The notes under the pieces: model-generated
The model's database searches: none
Told to the model about the DNA's origin: nothing
Seen by the model: only the letters and a program-made list of their open reading frames with translations
Assembly: GCA_022616435.1 (NCBI GenBank)
Contig: JAKEET010000141.1
Span: forward strand, 1-54,716
DNA length: 54,716 bases
Direction: 5' to 3'
From: Gemmataceae bacterium
GTDB taxonomy: Bacteria > Planctomycetota > Planctomycetia > Gemmatales > Gemmataceae
Translations under genes and position numbers: made by a program
Part shown: positions 16,329 to 25,203 of the stretch, piece after piece
Layout: every line of letters begins with the position of its first letter
Position numbering within the stretch: position 1 is the first letter of the stretch

Positions 16329-17378
16329 GTGAAAAAAGCGCTCATCACCGGCATCACCGGTCAGGACGGCTCGTATCTTTCCGAATGGCTGCTGGGCCAG
16401 GGCTACGAGGTCCACGGCATCGTCCGCCGCGTCGCCATCGAGGACCCCGACCACCGGATGTGGCGGATCCGGCATCTGTTGCCGCGGCTGCAGTTGCACT
16501 CCGCGTCGCTGGAAAGCTACGCCAGCCTGTTCCAGGTGCTGGCGCGCGTGCAGCCGGATGAATGCTATCACCTGGCGGCGCAGAGTTTCGTGAGTTACTC
16601 GTTCGAGGACGAGTTCTCCACGCTCAACACCAACATCAACGGCACGCACCATCTGCTGGCGAGCCTGAAGGAGGTGGCGCCGCGCTGCCGGTTCTACTTC
16701 GCCGCCTCCAGCGAGATGTTCGGCAAGGTGCGCGAGACGCCGCAGACCGAGGCGACGCCGTTCCATCCGCGTTCGGCCTACGGCATTTCCAAGGTGGCCG
16801 GCTTCGACCTGACCCGCAACTACCGCGAGGCCTACGGGCTGAAGGCGACCTCGGGCATCCTGTACAACCACGAGTCGCCGCGGCGCGGCTACGAGTTCGT
16901 GACCCGCAAGATCACCAGCCACGTCGCCAAGATCAAGTTCGGCCTCGCCGACAAGCTGCCCCTGGGCAACCTCGAAGCCAAGCGCGACTGGGGACACGCC
17001 CGCGACTACGTCCGCGCCATGTGGCTCATGCTCCAGCAAGACCAGCCCGACGACTACGTCGTCGCCACGGGGCAAACCTGGTCGGTGCAGCAGTTCGTCG
17101 AGCTGGCCTTCGCGTGCGTCGACCTCGATTGGCGCGACCACGTTGTGAGCGATCCGCGCTTCTTCCGCCCGGCGGAGGTCCACTTGCTGCTCGGCGACGC
17201 CTCCAAGGCGCGCCGGCAGCTGGGCTGGGCGCCGTCGTGTTCGTTTCAGGAGCTGGTGGAGGAAATGGTCGTGGACGATTTGGAACGTCTGTCCGATTCG
17301 CCCGCGGGCCGGCCGGCGGCTGCGGCTCCGCGGCCGACGGTAAGCCTAGTCGCGGCCATGGACGCCGGCGCACGCTGA
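16329..17378 (+). CDS. gmd: GDP-mannose 4,6-dehydratase
   Basis: A 349-aa extended SDR enzyme. The NAD(P) motif is GITGQDG (8-14). The catalytic set is Ser/Glu in AASSEMFG (about 127-129) and Y151-x3-K155 in SAYGISK. Family-specific segments include YNHESPRRGYEFVTRKI and KRDWGHARDYVRAMW. It converts GDP-mannose to GDP-4-keto-6-deoxymannose, precursor of fucose, rhamnose, perosamine and related deoxysugars. The GTG start follows GAGAGGAG at 16311-16318. The last about 25 residues are a non-conserved Pro/Ala-rich tail. No partner reductase or aminotransferase is in this window, so the final sugar is unknown. Confidence 0.93.
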   Translation: MKKALITGITGQDGSYLSEWLLGQGYEVHGIVRRVAIEDPDHRMWRIRHLLPRLQLHSASLESYASLFQVLARVQPDECYHLAAQSFVSYSFEDEFSTLNTNINGTHHLLASLKEVAPRCRFYFAASSEMFGKVRETPQTEATPFHPRSAYGISKVAGFDLTRNYREAYGLKATSGILYNHESPRRGYEFVTRKITSHVAKIKFGLADKLPLGNLEAKRDWGHARDYVRAMWLMLQQDQPDDYVVATGQTWSVQQFVELAFACVDLDWRDHVVSDPRFFRPAEVHLLLGDASKARRQLGWAPSCSFQELVEEMVVDDLERLSDSPAGRPAAAAPRPTVSLVAAMDAGAR

Positions 17379-18208
17379 TGTTGCAACGCGTCGTTTCCTG
17401 GGTCGGCGGCCGGTTGGGCCGCGGTTCCTGGACCGTCCGCACGCTGCGGCCGGTCTACGAAGCGGCCCTGTGCCGGTGCTACGGCGACCGCGGCATGCCG
17501 TGGATCATGAATGGCGTGCCGTTTCGCATCGACCCGCGTCACCGCGTCCGCATGGGCGAGGAGCGCGTGGTGATCGAGCACATCCGCCCGCGGCTGGGGG
17601 AAGGGGCCGTCTGTTTTGTGCTTGGCGCCAATGCCGGGTTATACGTGTTGCAATTGGCGTACCTGGCCGGGCCGCGCGGCCGCATCGTCGCCTTCGAGCC
17701 CAATCCGACCGCCGTTGCAGTCCTGTGCAGGCACGTGGCGATGAACGGATTCGAGGAGCGGGTGACGGTGGTCCCGGCCGCCGTGGGGAGCAGGCCGGGC
17801 CGCGAGATTCTCTACGCCGGCGATTGCAGCATGCTGAGCCGGTTGAGAGAGCCGGAACCGGCCATGGAAGAGAGGCGCTTCGAGGTCGAGGCGCCGGTCG
17901 TGACGCTGGATGATTACTGCCGCGAGCACGGCCTGGCGCCCGACTGGATCACCATGGACATCGAGGGCTTCGAGTTCGCCGCCCTGGAAGGCGCGCGGGC
18001 GACCTTGGCCCACAAGATGCCGCGCGGCATCACGGCCGAATTCCATCCGCGCTTATGGCGGCACGCCGGTTACGATGCCGAGCGGGGTCGGGCGCTGCTG
18101 CGCTCACTTGGACTGGGCATTCGCGGCCTTACGGGGCAGAGCGATCCCCTGGGCGAGTTCGGGCTGGTGGCGCTGGAAGCGGAATCCAGCCCGCCAAAGG
18201 GGGAGTGA
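17378..18208 (+). CDS. FkbM-family SAM-dependent methyltransferase
   Basis: A 276-aa protein starting in a TGATG overlap with gmd. The SAM-binding region reads CFVLGANAGLYVLQLA and IVAFEPNPTAVAVL. The FkbM-type downstream segment is VTLDDYCREHGLAPDWITMDIEGFEFAALEGA. FkbM enzymes typically O-methylate sugars or polyketides. In the first motif the usual DVGAN is VLGAN, so the acidic residue is missing. Activity is probable but less certain than for its paralogue at 19431. It is itself followed by a TGATG overlap. Confidence 0.85.
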   Translation: MLQRVVSWVGGRLGRGSWTVRTLRPVYEAALCRCYGDRGMPWIMNGVPFRIDPRHRVRMGEERVVIEHIRPRLGEGAVCFVLGANAGLYVLQLAYLAGPRGRIVAFEPNPTAVAVLCRHVAMNGFEERVTVVPAAVGSRPGREILYAGDCSMLSRLREPEPAMEERRFEVEAPVVTLDDYCREHGLAPDWITMDIEGFEFAALEGARATLAHKMPRGITAEFHPRLWRHAGYDAERGRALLRSLGLGIRGLTGQSDPLGEFGLVALEAESSPPKGE

Positions 18209-19428
18209 TGCGGCTGGCCGTGATCAACTGGACGTCGCGCAAGCTCGGCGGCACCGAGTGCTACCTCGATAGCGTCTTGCCGGTCCTGGCCGAGAACGGG
18301 CACGACATAGGCTTTTGGTGTGAGACGGATGAGCCGTGCGCTGCGGATCGGGTGCGATTAGGTGAAGGCTCGCGTTCTTGGTGTGCCGAGGCGGACCCGG
18401 ACGACGCCGTCCGGCAACTGGCGGACTGGCGACCCGACTTGCTCTACGTCCACGGCCTGCGGAATCCGGCGCTGGAGGAACGACTGCAAGGCTTGGCGCC
18501 GGGGATCTTCTTCGCGCACAACTACTACGGGACCTGCGTCAGCGGCTACAAGGCGCTGCGGTTCCCTGTGGTTCGCCCGTGCGACCGGCGCTTCGGGCTG
18601 GGTTGTCTGGCGTGTTACCTGCCGCGGCGCTGCGGCGGCCTCAATCCCTGGACGATGTGGACGTCGTATCGCCTTCAGGCCAAACGCCTCTTGCTGCTCG
18701 CGCGCTATCGTATGTTGATCACGCATTCACAGCACATGCAAGAGGAGTATCGCCGCCACGGACTGACGGCCAAGTGCATCGCCTATTACGCCGCGATGCA
18801 AGAGACGAATGTCGCCGACCCGCCCAAGACCGTGCCGCCGCCGGCGTGGCATCTTGTATTCTTCGGCCGCTTCGATCCGTTGAAGGGAGGCGCCGATCTC
18901 CTGAAGGCGCTGCCCGAAGTGCGGAGCCGCGTGGGCATTCCCCTGCGCCTCACCATGGCGGGCGACGGTCCTTGCCGCCGAGACTGGGAGAACCTGGCGG
19001 CGCGGCTGCGGGAGCGACACCCCAGTGTCACGGTGGATTTTCCCGGCTGGGTGACCGCCGACGCGCGCGACGACCTGCTGCGCCGTGCCCATCTGCTGGT
19101 GGTCCCCAGCTTGTGGCCCGAACCGTTCGGCCGCATCGGTCCGGAAGCCGGTTCGGCGGGGCTGCCGGTGGTGGCATACGACGTCGGCGGCGTCCGGGAC
19201 TGGCTGAGCGACGGGGAGAACGGGGTGCTGGCGTCGGGAAATCCTCCGACCGTTGCCGGGCTGACGCAGGCGCTGGCGGACGCGTTGTCGGCGTTGTCGG
19301 ATCCTGCCCGCTACCGCCGCATGACCGAGCAGGCCCGAGGTCTCGCACGCAGGTTTACCCTGTGGAACCACATCCGCGAGCTGGATGAGCTCTTTGACAG
19401 GGCGGTCGGCGCCGCGCTGGCGACGTGA
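18208..19428 (+). CDS. GT4-family glycosyltransferase
   Basis: A 406-aa GT-B enzyme. ATG 18208 overlaps the FkbM stop (TGATG) and gives a direct start with MRLAVINWTSRKLGGTECYL. Several cysteines lie in the middle (CDRRFGLGCLACYLPRRCGG, about residues 127-146), a pattern seen in a GT4 subset. The C-domain has LVFFGRFDPLKGGADLL and the donor motif PEPFGRIGPEAGSAGLPVVA near residue 304. Acceptor and donor are unknown. It is tightly coupled to the FkbM genes on both sides. Confidence 0.88.
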   Translation: MRLAVINWTSRKLGGTECYLDSVLPVLAENGHDIGFWCETDEPCAADRVRLGEGSRSWCAEADPDDAVRQLADWRPDLLYVHGLRNPALEERLQGLAPGIFFAHNYYGTCVSGYKALRFPVVRPCDRRFGLGCLACYLPRRCGGLNPWTMWTSYRLQAKRLLLLARYRMLITHSQHMQEEYRRHGLTAKCIAYYAAMQETNVADPPKTVPPPAWHLVFFGRFDPLKGGADLLKALPEVRSRVGIPLRLTMAGDGPCRRDWENLAARLRERHPSVTVDFPGWVTADARDDLLRRAHLLVVPSLWPEPFGRIGPEAGSAGLPVVAYDVGGVRDWLSDGENGVLASGNPPTVAGLTQALADALSALSDPARYRRMTEQARGLARRFTLWNHIRELDELFDRAVGAALAT

Positions 19429-19430
19429 TC

Positions 19431-20273
19431 ATGCTCAAAAGCCTGGCACGACAGCTATTGCCGCGCTCGGTCTGGACGCGGTTGCGGTCCTGGAAAATGC
19501 GCAGGATGATGCAACGGCTCGCGCCCTATACGGTGGAGCGCTCATATGCCGGGATTCGTTTGAAGGTCCAAATCGCCGACCCGATGGCAAAGGGCTGGTA
19601 CGATCACGACTGGGCATCGATTCCGGAAATCGACTTGTTGCGAAGCGCCGGCTTGAAGGAAGGGTCCAGGGTTTTTGACCTTGGCGCTCACCAGGGTGTC
19701 GTGGCCATGCTCCTGGCTCACGCGGTCGGTCCGTCCGGCAGCGTGGTGGCGGTCGAAGCCTTGCCCCATAATGCGCGGGTCGCCGAGATCAACCGCGACA
19801 TGAACGGCCTGCGGCAAATCCACGTCGAGGCCGCGGCAATCTCCGATCAATGCGGGGAACTTGAGGTTTGCACGGACCTCTGCGCTCAAGTTAGGAACGC
19901 AGCGACCAATATCGCGAGTGTGCGTGTGCCGGCGGTGACGGTGGATGAGCTCGCGGCGCGCTTTGGTTTCCCGGATGTCCTGTTTGTGGATGTTGAAGGT
20001 TACGAATGCCACGCCTTGCGTGGCGCGAAGCAAACGCTCTCGCGCCGCGTGGACTGTTTCGTCGAGGTGCACGGGGATTGCGGCTTGGAGTTGGCTGGCG
20101 GGTCTCGCGAGGAGATTTTTGACCTTCTGCCGGCGAACGATTTTCAGTACCGCGCTTGGACCGAAGGCAGCCCCACGCCACTGCCGGTGCAGGGTCCCAA
20201 AGACTGTCCGTCCGGACGGTTTTTCCTCTTGGCGATCCCGTGTGAAGCGGCAAGCGCCGGGGAGTCCAAGTGA
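19431..20273 (+). CDS. FkbM-family SAM-dependent methyltransferase
   Basis: A 280-aa protein. The SAM motif is VFDLGAHQGVVAMLLA, followed by VVAVEALPHNARVAE and the FkbM segment VTVDELAARFGFPDVLFVDVEGYE. It is a second, divergent FkbM enzyme in the locus, so two positions of the glycan may be O-methylated. ATG 19431 is used; GTG at 19425 would overlap the previous stop and add two residues. It ends in a GTGA overlap with the next glycosyltransferase. Confidence 0.87.
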   Translation: MLKSLARQLLPRSVWTRLRSWKMRRMMQRLAPYTVERSYAGIRLKVQIADPMAKGWYDHDWASIPEIDLLRSAGLKEGSRVFDLGAHQGVVAMLLAHAVGPSGSVVAVEALPHNARVAEINRDMNGLRQIHVEAAAISDQCGELEVCTDLCAQVRNAATNIASVRVPAVTVDELAARFGFPDVLFVDVEGYECHALRGAKQTLSRRVDCFVEVHGDCGLELAGGSREEIFDLLPANDFQYRAWTEGSPTPLPVQGPKDCPSGRFFLLAIPCEAASAGESK

Positions 20274-21502
20274 CCATTTGGCACATCGTGACCGGCGAGT
20301 ATCCCCCCGATCCGGGCGGCGTGGCGGATTACACCCACCGCCTCGCGCACGCGCTGGCCGACGCGGGCGACGAAGTCTGCGTGTGGACGCCGCGGCGCCG
20401 GGAGGATGGGACGCCGGGGTCAAGCGACCACTCGTCCCGGAACGTGTGCGTCCGCCGCTTGCCGGATCATTTTGGCCCCCGCGGTCTCGATGTGCTGCAC
20501 CGCGAGCTTGGGAAGCGCGGCCGCGACTGGCGTCTGCTGGTGCAGTACGTGCCGCACATGTACGGCTGCCGGGGAATGAACGTGCCCTTGTGCGCCTGGC
20601 TGAAGTTCCAGTGTCCGGTGCGGCCATGGGTGATGTTCCACGAAATGTGCTACCCGATGCGCCTGGGCCAGCCGTTCAAGCACAACGTGCTGGGCGCGGC
20701 GCAGCGCGTCATGGCTTCGCTGGTCGCGCGGGCCGCGAGCCGCATCTTTGTCGCCATCCCGGCCTGGGAAGCGGCGCTGCGACGGCTGGCCCCGGTGCGC
20801 GTTCCGGTCGTCGAGTTGCCGGTGCCCAGCAACGTCGCCCTGGAGGCCGACGCGCGTGACGTGGCCGAGGCGCGCCGCCAAGCGCTCGAGGGTGATGGAA
20901 TCATCCTGGGCCACTTCGGCACGTTCGGGGAGTTGATCGCTCGAGACCTGGCGGCAGTACTGCCGGCGCTGTTGCGTCAAGCGGAGCGCCGCAGCGGGTT
21001 GCTTGTCGGCCGCGGCAGCGTGACATTTGCACAATCCCTGGTGGAACGCCATCCGACTCTTCGCGGGCGGATCCGGGCGACTGGGGAACTCACGGATCGC
21101 GCTGTGGCGGCGCACCTGCGGGCCTGCGACGTGCTCGTGCAACCCTACCCCGACGGCGCCTCGGGCCGGCGCGGCAGCTTGATGGCGGGCCTGGCACTGG
21201 GCGTGCCGGCGGTGACGACGTTCGGCGCCCTCAGCGAGCCGTTGTGGAAGCAAGGAACATTGGCCGCGGTCGTTCCGGCCGGCGATGCGCCCGCTCTCGT
21301 CGCCGAAACCGAACGGCTGCTGCGCGACGGCGCGGCGCGGCGGCGCTTGGGCGAGCAGGCTCGCCTCGGCTACACCCGCCATTTCAGCCTGGAGCGCACG
21401 ATCCACACGCTCCGGGAGGCTGCCCGAGAGACTGCACCAGCGCCCGCTTCGAGCCGGCATCGGCAAGAATCGGAACCGGCCAGGGACCTGTTCGCCGCAT
21501 GA
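20270..21502 (+). CDS. GT4-like glycosyltransferase
   Basis: A 410-aa GT-B protein starting with GTG in a GTGA overlap. The N-domain is TIWHIVTGEYPPDPGGVADY, the usual GT4 opening with PPxxGGVADY. The C-domain has IILGHFGTFGEL and LRACDVLVQPYPDG, then RRGSLMAGLALGVPAVTT near residue 300. The canonical E-x7-E donor motif is not evident; SGRRGS replaces the usual ExFG segment, as in a subset of GT4 enzymes. The C-terminal about 25 residues are Ala/Pro/Arg-rich and poorly conserved. It overlaps the next gene by ATGA. Confidence 0.84.
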   Translation: MTIWHIVTGEYPPDPGGVADYTHRLAHALADAGDEVCVWTPRRREDGTPGSSDHSSRNVCVRRLPDHFGPRGLDVLHRELGKRGRDWRLLVQYVPHMYGCRGMNVPLCAWLKFQCPVRPWVMFHEMCYPMRLGQPFKHNVLGAAQRVMASLVARAASRIFVAIPAWEAALRRLAPVRVPVVELPVPSNVALEADARDVAEARRQALEGDGIILGHFGTFGELIARDLAAVLPALLRQAERRSGLLVGRGSVTFAQSLVERHPTLRGRIRATGELTDRAVAAHLRACDVLVQPYPDGASGRRGSLMAGLALGVPAVTTFGALSEPLWKQGTLAAVVPAGDAPALVAETERLLRDGAARRRLGEQARLGYTRHFSLERTIHTLREAARETAPAPASSRHRQESEPARDLFAA

Positions 21503-23829
21503 CCCACGTCGCGTTTACCCACGTCGCGTTGACCCACGTCGCCTTCGTCGTCAACGGCGGCCCGTCCAGCCCGATGGACCAACGCGCCCAGGCCTTCGCC
21601 GCCCGGCTGCGCGAGCGCTTCGACATCCGCGTGTTTCATCGGTCCAAGGCGAAGGTCTGGTCGATGGTGCGGCTGGTCGCGGACCTGCTTCGCAGTCAGC
21701 CGCGTGTGTGTTACGTCCTGGACATGGGCTATTCCGGCGTCGGGGCCGGGCTGCTCTACAAGTGCCTGACCGGCAATCGCCTGGTGATCGACACCGGCGA
21801 CGCCATCACGGCGCTGGCGCGCTCGCTCGGCCGTGGGCCGGTCGGCATCGCCTTGACGCGCTGCCTGGAGGAAGTCTCGGTGCGGGCCGCGGACCGTCTG
21901 GTGGTGCGCGGCAGCGTTCACAAGGAGCGGCTGCGGCAGCAAGGCGTCGATGCGGAGTTCATCCCCGACGGCGTCGCGTTCGAGCCGGCGGCCCCGCACG
22001 AAATCGAAGCGCTGCGGCGGCAACTCGGACTCGACGATGTCCTGACCATCGGTCTGGTGGGCACGTCCGTCTGGAGCCCGCGCCTCGGCATCTGTTACGG
22101 CTGGGACCTGGTCGAAACCATCCGCCTGCTCGCCGATCAGCCGGTGCGCGGCGTGATGATCGGCGACGGCGACGGCATCGCGGTGCTGCAAGCGCGCTGC
22201 GCGGACTACGGCATCGTCGACCGCGTGCTGTTTCTCGGCCGCGTGCCGCTGGACGACCTGCCGCGCTATCTGGGCGTGATGGACGTTTGCCTGTCGACGC
22301 AGACCAACGACCTGGCGGGTCAGGTGCGTACCACGGGGAAACTTCCCCTGTACCTGGCCGCCGGCCGTTTCGTGCTGGCGAGCCGGGTCGGCGAAGCGGC
22401 CCGCGTCCTCGATGACGCCATGCTGGTGGACTACGACGGCCAGATGGACGCGAACTATCCGCACAAGCTGGCCGGGCGCATCCGGCACATCCTGACCGAC
22501 CCGGCGCTGCTGGAACGAGGGCGACACAACATGCACGTGGCGCGGACGCATTTCGATTACAAGGTGCTCACGCCGCGCGTGGCGCGCGTGATCGCGGATT
22601 CGTATACCGCGGGCGGGCGGCGCCGTCCGTCGCCGCCGGCATCTCGCTCCGCGCCGGCGCGCGCTGGCGAGCGGCTGCGGCTGGCGGTCCTGTGCGACTA
22701 CGAGGAAGAGGGCTGGCCGAGCATGGACCTGGTGGCCGCCATGTTTCTTCAACAAGTGCGCGAGCGGCACCGCGACCGATTCGAAGCCGCCGAGGTGTGT
22801 CCGCCGTTCCGGGAACGGGCCGGCCGCTTGCCGTGGCTGGGCCAGTATCCGTCGGCCCACAACGTCGATCGACTCGTCAACCGCTTCTGGGATTATCCGC
22901 GCTGGCTGCGCCAACTCCGCGACCGGTTCGACCTGTTCCATCTCACCGATCACAGTTACGCCCAGCTCGTACACGAGTTGCCGGCGGAGCGGACCGGCGT
23001 CCTGTGCCACGACCTGGACACCTTTCGCTGCCTGCTGGAGCCGGAGCGCGAGCGCCGGCCGCGCTGGTTTCGCGAGCTGGCGCGCCGCACGCTGCGCGGC
23101 CTGCAGAAAGCGGCCGTGGTCTTCTACCTGACCACGGCCGTTCGCGAGGCGATCCTGCGGTTCGGTCTGGTCGATCCGGGCCGGCTCGTGCACGCGCCCA
23201 ACGGGGTGTGCCCGGAGTTCACGCCGGCGCCGCCCGCCGACGAGCCGGCGTGCCCCACGCCGCGCGATTGGCAGGGCCGGCCGTTCGTGCTGCACGTGGG
23301 CAGCGCCATGCCGCGCAAGCGCATCGACGTGCTCTTGGAGGTGTTTGCCAACCTGCGGCGGCGGCATCCCGAGCTGAAGCTGTTGCAGGTCGGCGGCACC
23401 TGGACGCCTCCGCAGCAAATGCAATTGCGGCGTCTGCGAATCACCGACGCGGTCAGCCAGCGCTGTGGCCTGTCGCGCCGGGAGCTGGCCGTGTGCTATC
23501 GCCGGGCGGCGCTCGTCGTGCAGCCGAGCGACGCGGAAGGCTTTGGCCTGCCGGTGCTCGAGGCGCTCGCCTGCGGCGCCCTGGTCGTGGCCAGCGACAT
23601 CCCGCCCTTGCGCGAGGTCGGCGGCGACGCGGCGGTCTACTGTCCGGTTGGCGACGTGAGCGCATGGACGGCCGCTACCCACCGTCTGCTCGCGGACGCG
23701 ACGGCCGGGCCGACCCGGGACGCGCGGCTTCATCAGGCGGCGAGGTTCAGCTGGGCGGCCCAGGCGCAGACGATCCTCGGCGCGTACATGCGCCTATTGC
23801 CGCCATTGGCCGAGGCCAAGACAAGGTGA
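21499..23829 (+). CDS. Double glycosyltransferase (two GT-B domains in one protein)
   Basis: A 776-aa protein, about twice the usual size. Residues about 1-370 form one GT-B unit (VAFVVNGGPSSPMDQRAQAF, LTIGLVGTSVWSPRLG, RTTGKLPLYLAAGRFVLA). A Pro/Arg/Ala-rich linker follows at about 371-392. Residues about 393-776 form a second GT4 unit (FVLHVGSAMPRKRIDVLLE, donor motif SDAEGFGLPVLEALACGALV near 677). The first unit lacks a clear E-x7-E motif. ATG 21499 overlaps the previous stop. The N-terminus is encoded by three near-identical 15-bp units. The fusion may add two sugars in sequence, or one half may be structural. Confidence 0.88.
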   Translation: MTHVAFTHVALTHVAFVVNGGPSSPMDQRAQAFAARLRERFDIRVFHRSKAKVWSMVRLVADLLRSQPRVCYVLDMGYSGVGAGLLYKCLTGNRLVIDTGDAITALARSLGRGPVGIALTRCLEEVSVRAADRLVVRGSVHKERLRQQGVDAEFIPDGVAFEPAAPHEIEALRRQLGLDDVLTIGLVGTSVWSPRLGICYGWDLVETIRLLADQPVRGVMIGDGDGIAVLQARCADYGIVDRVLFLGRVPLDDLPRYLGVMDVCLSTQTNDLAGQVRTTGKLPLYLAAGRFVLASRVGEAARVLDDAMLVDYDGQMDANYPHKLAGRIRHILTDPALLERGRHNMHVARTHFDYKVLTPRVARVIADSYTAGGRRRPSPPASRSAPARAGERLRLAVLCDYEEEGWPSMDLVAAMFLQQVRERHRDRFEAAEVCPPFRERAGRLPWLGQYPSAHNVDRLVNRFWDYPRWLRQLRDRFDLFHLTDHSYAQLVHELPAERTGVLCHDLDTFRCLLEPERERRPRWFRELARRTLRGLQKAAVVFYLTTAVREAILRFGLVDPGRLVHAPNGVCPEFTPAPPADEPACPTPRDWQGRPFVLHVGSAMPRKRIDVLLEVFANLRRRHPELKLLQVGGTWTPPQQMQLRRLRITDAVSQRCGLSRRELAVCYRRAALVVQPSDAEGFGLPVLEALACGALVVASDIPPLREVGGDAAVYCPVGDVSAWTAATHRLLADATAGPTRDARLHQAARFSWAAQAQTILGAYMRLLPPLAEAKTR
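21502..21546 (+). repeat. 15-bp tandem repeat, three units, at the start of the double glycosyltransferase
   Basis: Three head-to-tail units of ACCCACGTCGCGTTK encode THVAF, THVAL and THVAF directly after the initiator Met; the third unit has two changes. The unit is a multiple of three, so copy-number change keeps the frame. The natural first strand (VAFVVNGG) is formed by the third unit. Confidence 0.9.
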
Positions 23830-23833
23830 GCGC

Positions 23834-25105
23834 GTGCGCATCCTCTACTTGAATCCGGGCGGCATGCTGGGCGGCGCGGAACGCGTGCTGCTCTCCGTGC
23901 TCAAGGCCGTGCGCCAGGCCCGGCCCGAAGCCCGGTTGCACCTGTGGTGCATGGAGAAGGGGGCGCTGCTCGACCGGGCCGCGGCGCTGGGTGTGGACGT
24001 GGAACACCTGCCGGCCTCGGCCATGCTCGCGGAGCTGGGCGACAGCCAGCTCCACGTCGGCGCCACCGGGCCGTGGTGGTCGTTGACCCGGCGACTGGTG
24101 ACGTCGGGGCCGGCGCTCTGGAGTCTCGCGGATGAGCTGCGGCGCCGCATTCGCCGCCTGGGGCCTGACTTGATTCATTCCAATGCCATCAAGAGTCATC
24201 TGCTGCTCGCCCTGGCCGGCGCCGGTCGGGTCGGCGCCGGTCGGGCGGCGGTGCTCTGGCATGTGCATGACTACTGCGGCCGGCGCCGGCTGGCCGGTCG
24301 GGGATTGGGCTGGGCCGCCTCTCGCGCACGCCTGGCCGTGGCGATTTCGGCATCCGTGGCCGGCGATCTCGAACGGGTGGCGCCGCGGCTGCCCGCGCGG
24401 GTGATCCACAACGCGATCGACGTGGACGAGTTCGCGCCGCACGGGGCGATCGCGCCGCTCGACGTCCTCGCCGGGTTGCCCGCTGTGGCCGCGGGCACAG
24501 TCCGCGTCGGTCTGGTGGCGACGTTCGCTCGCTGGAAGGGCCAGCCCGTGTTTCTCGAGGCAGCGGCCAGGCTCGTGCACGGCGGCGGCGGCGCGCCGGT
24601 GCGCTTCTACATCATCGGGGCGCCCATCTACCGCACTGCCAACTCGCAGTTTTCACTCGAAGAGCTGCAAGCCCTGGCGGCAGCCCGCGGCTTGACCGGG
24701 CATGTCGGCTTCGTCGATTTTCAGCAGGATCCCGCGGCGGCTTACCGCGCCCTCGATGTCGTCGTCCACGCCAGCACCCAACCGGAACCATTCGGACTGA
24801 CCATCGTGGAAGCCATGGCTTGCGGCCGCGCCGTGGTCGCGACGCCCTGCGGCGGCGCTGCCGAGTTGATCCGTCCAGGATGTGACGCGCTGGCGGCGCC
24901 GCCCGGACATCCGGAGGAACTGGCCCGCCGCCTCGAGGATCTGATTCACGATGATGAGCTGCGGCGGCGCCTGGGCGCCGAGGCCGTGCGTACGGTGCGC
25001 GAGCGCTTCAACGCCGGCCGCCTCGCAGCGGAATGGGAAGACGCCTACCGGGCTTGTCTGTTCCCGTCCCGTTCCGGCACGCGCGGACGGCTGAGTCGAG
25101 TGTAA
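23834..25105 (+). CDS. GT4-family glycosyltransferase, last gene of the tight cluster
   Basis: A 423-aa GT-B enzyme starting with GTG four bases after the previous stop. The opening is MRILYLNPGGMLGGAERVLL. The C-domain has VRVGLVATFARWKGQPVFLE and the donor motif PEPFGLTIVEAMACGRAVVA near residue 317. The C-terminus is complete (ERFNAGRLAAEWEDAYR and a short basic tail). The nearest following gene is a small secreted protein about 100 bp away. No terminator was seen directly after its stop. Confidence 0.9.
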   Translation: MRILYLNPGGMLGGAERVLLSVLKAVRQARPEARLHLWCMEKGALLDRAAALGVDVEHLPASAMLAELGDSQLHVGATGPWWSLTRRLVTSGPALWSLADELRRRIRRLGPDLIHSNAIKSHLLLALAGAGRVGAGRAAVLWHVHDYCGRRRLAGRGLGWAASRARLAVAISASVAGDLERVAPRLPARVIHNAIDVDEFAPHGAIAPLDVLAGLPAVAAGTVRVGLVATFARWKGQPVFLEAAARLVHGGGGAPVRFYIIGAPIYRTANSQFSLEELQALAAARGLTGHVGFVDFQQDPAAAYRALDVVVHASTQPEPFGLTIVEAMACGRAVVATPCGGAAELIRPGCDALAAPPGHPEELARRLEDLIHDDELRRRLGAEAVRTVRERFNAGRLAAEWEDAYRACLFPSRSGTRGRLSRV

Positions 25106-25203
25106 AACGGAAGGCGCGTTGTCCAACCAAGCCACAGCTTCGTCGGTAGCGGCCTCGGCGTTCGGGGTCCACGGAGTTGTTCTGCCCTGTCATGGAGAAC
25201 ATC

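Noticed and set aside
21370..23733. A 787-codon open frame on the - strand
   Set aside because: It is the shadow of the double glycosyltransferase. Its composition (Gln, Arg and His rich) is that of an antisense frame in GC-rich DNA.
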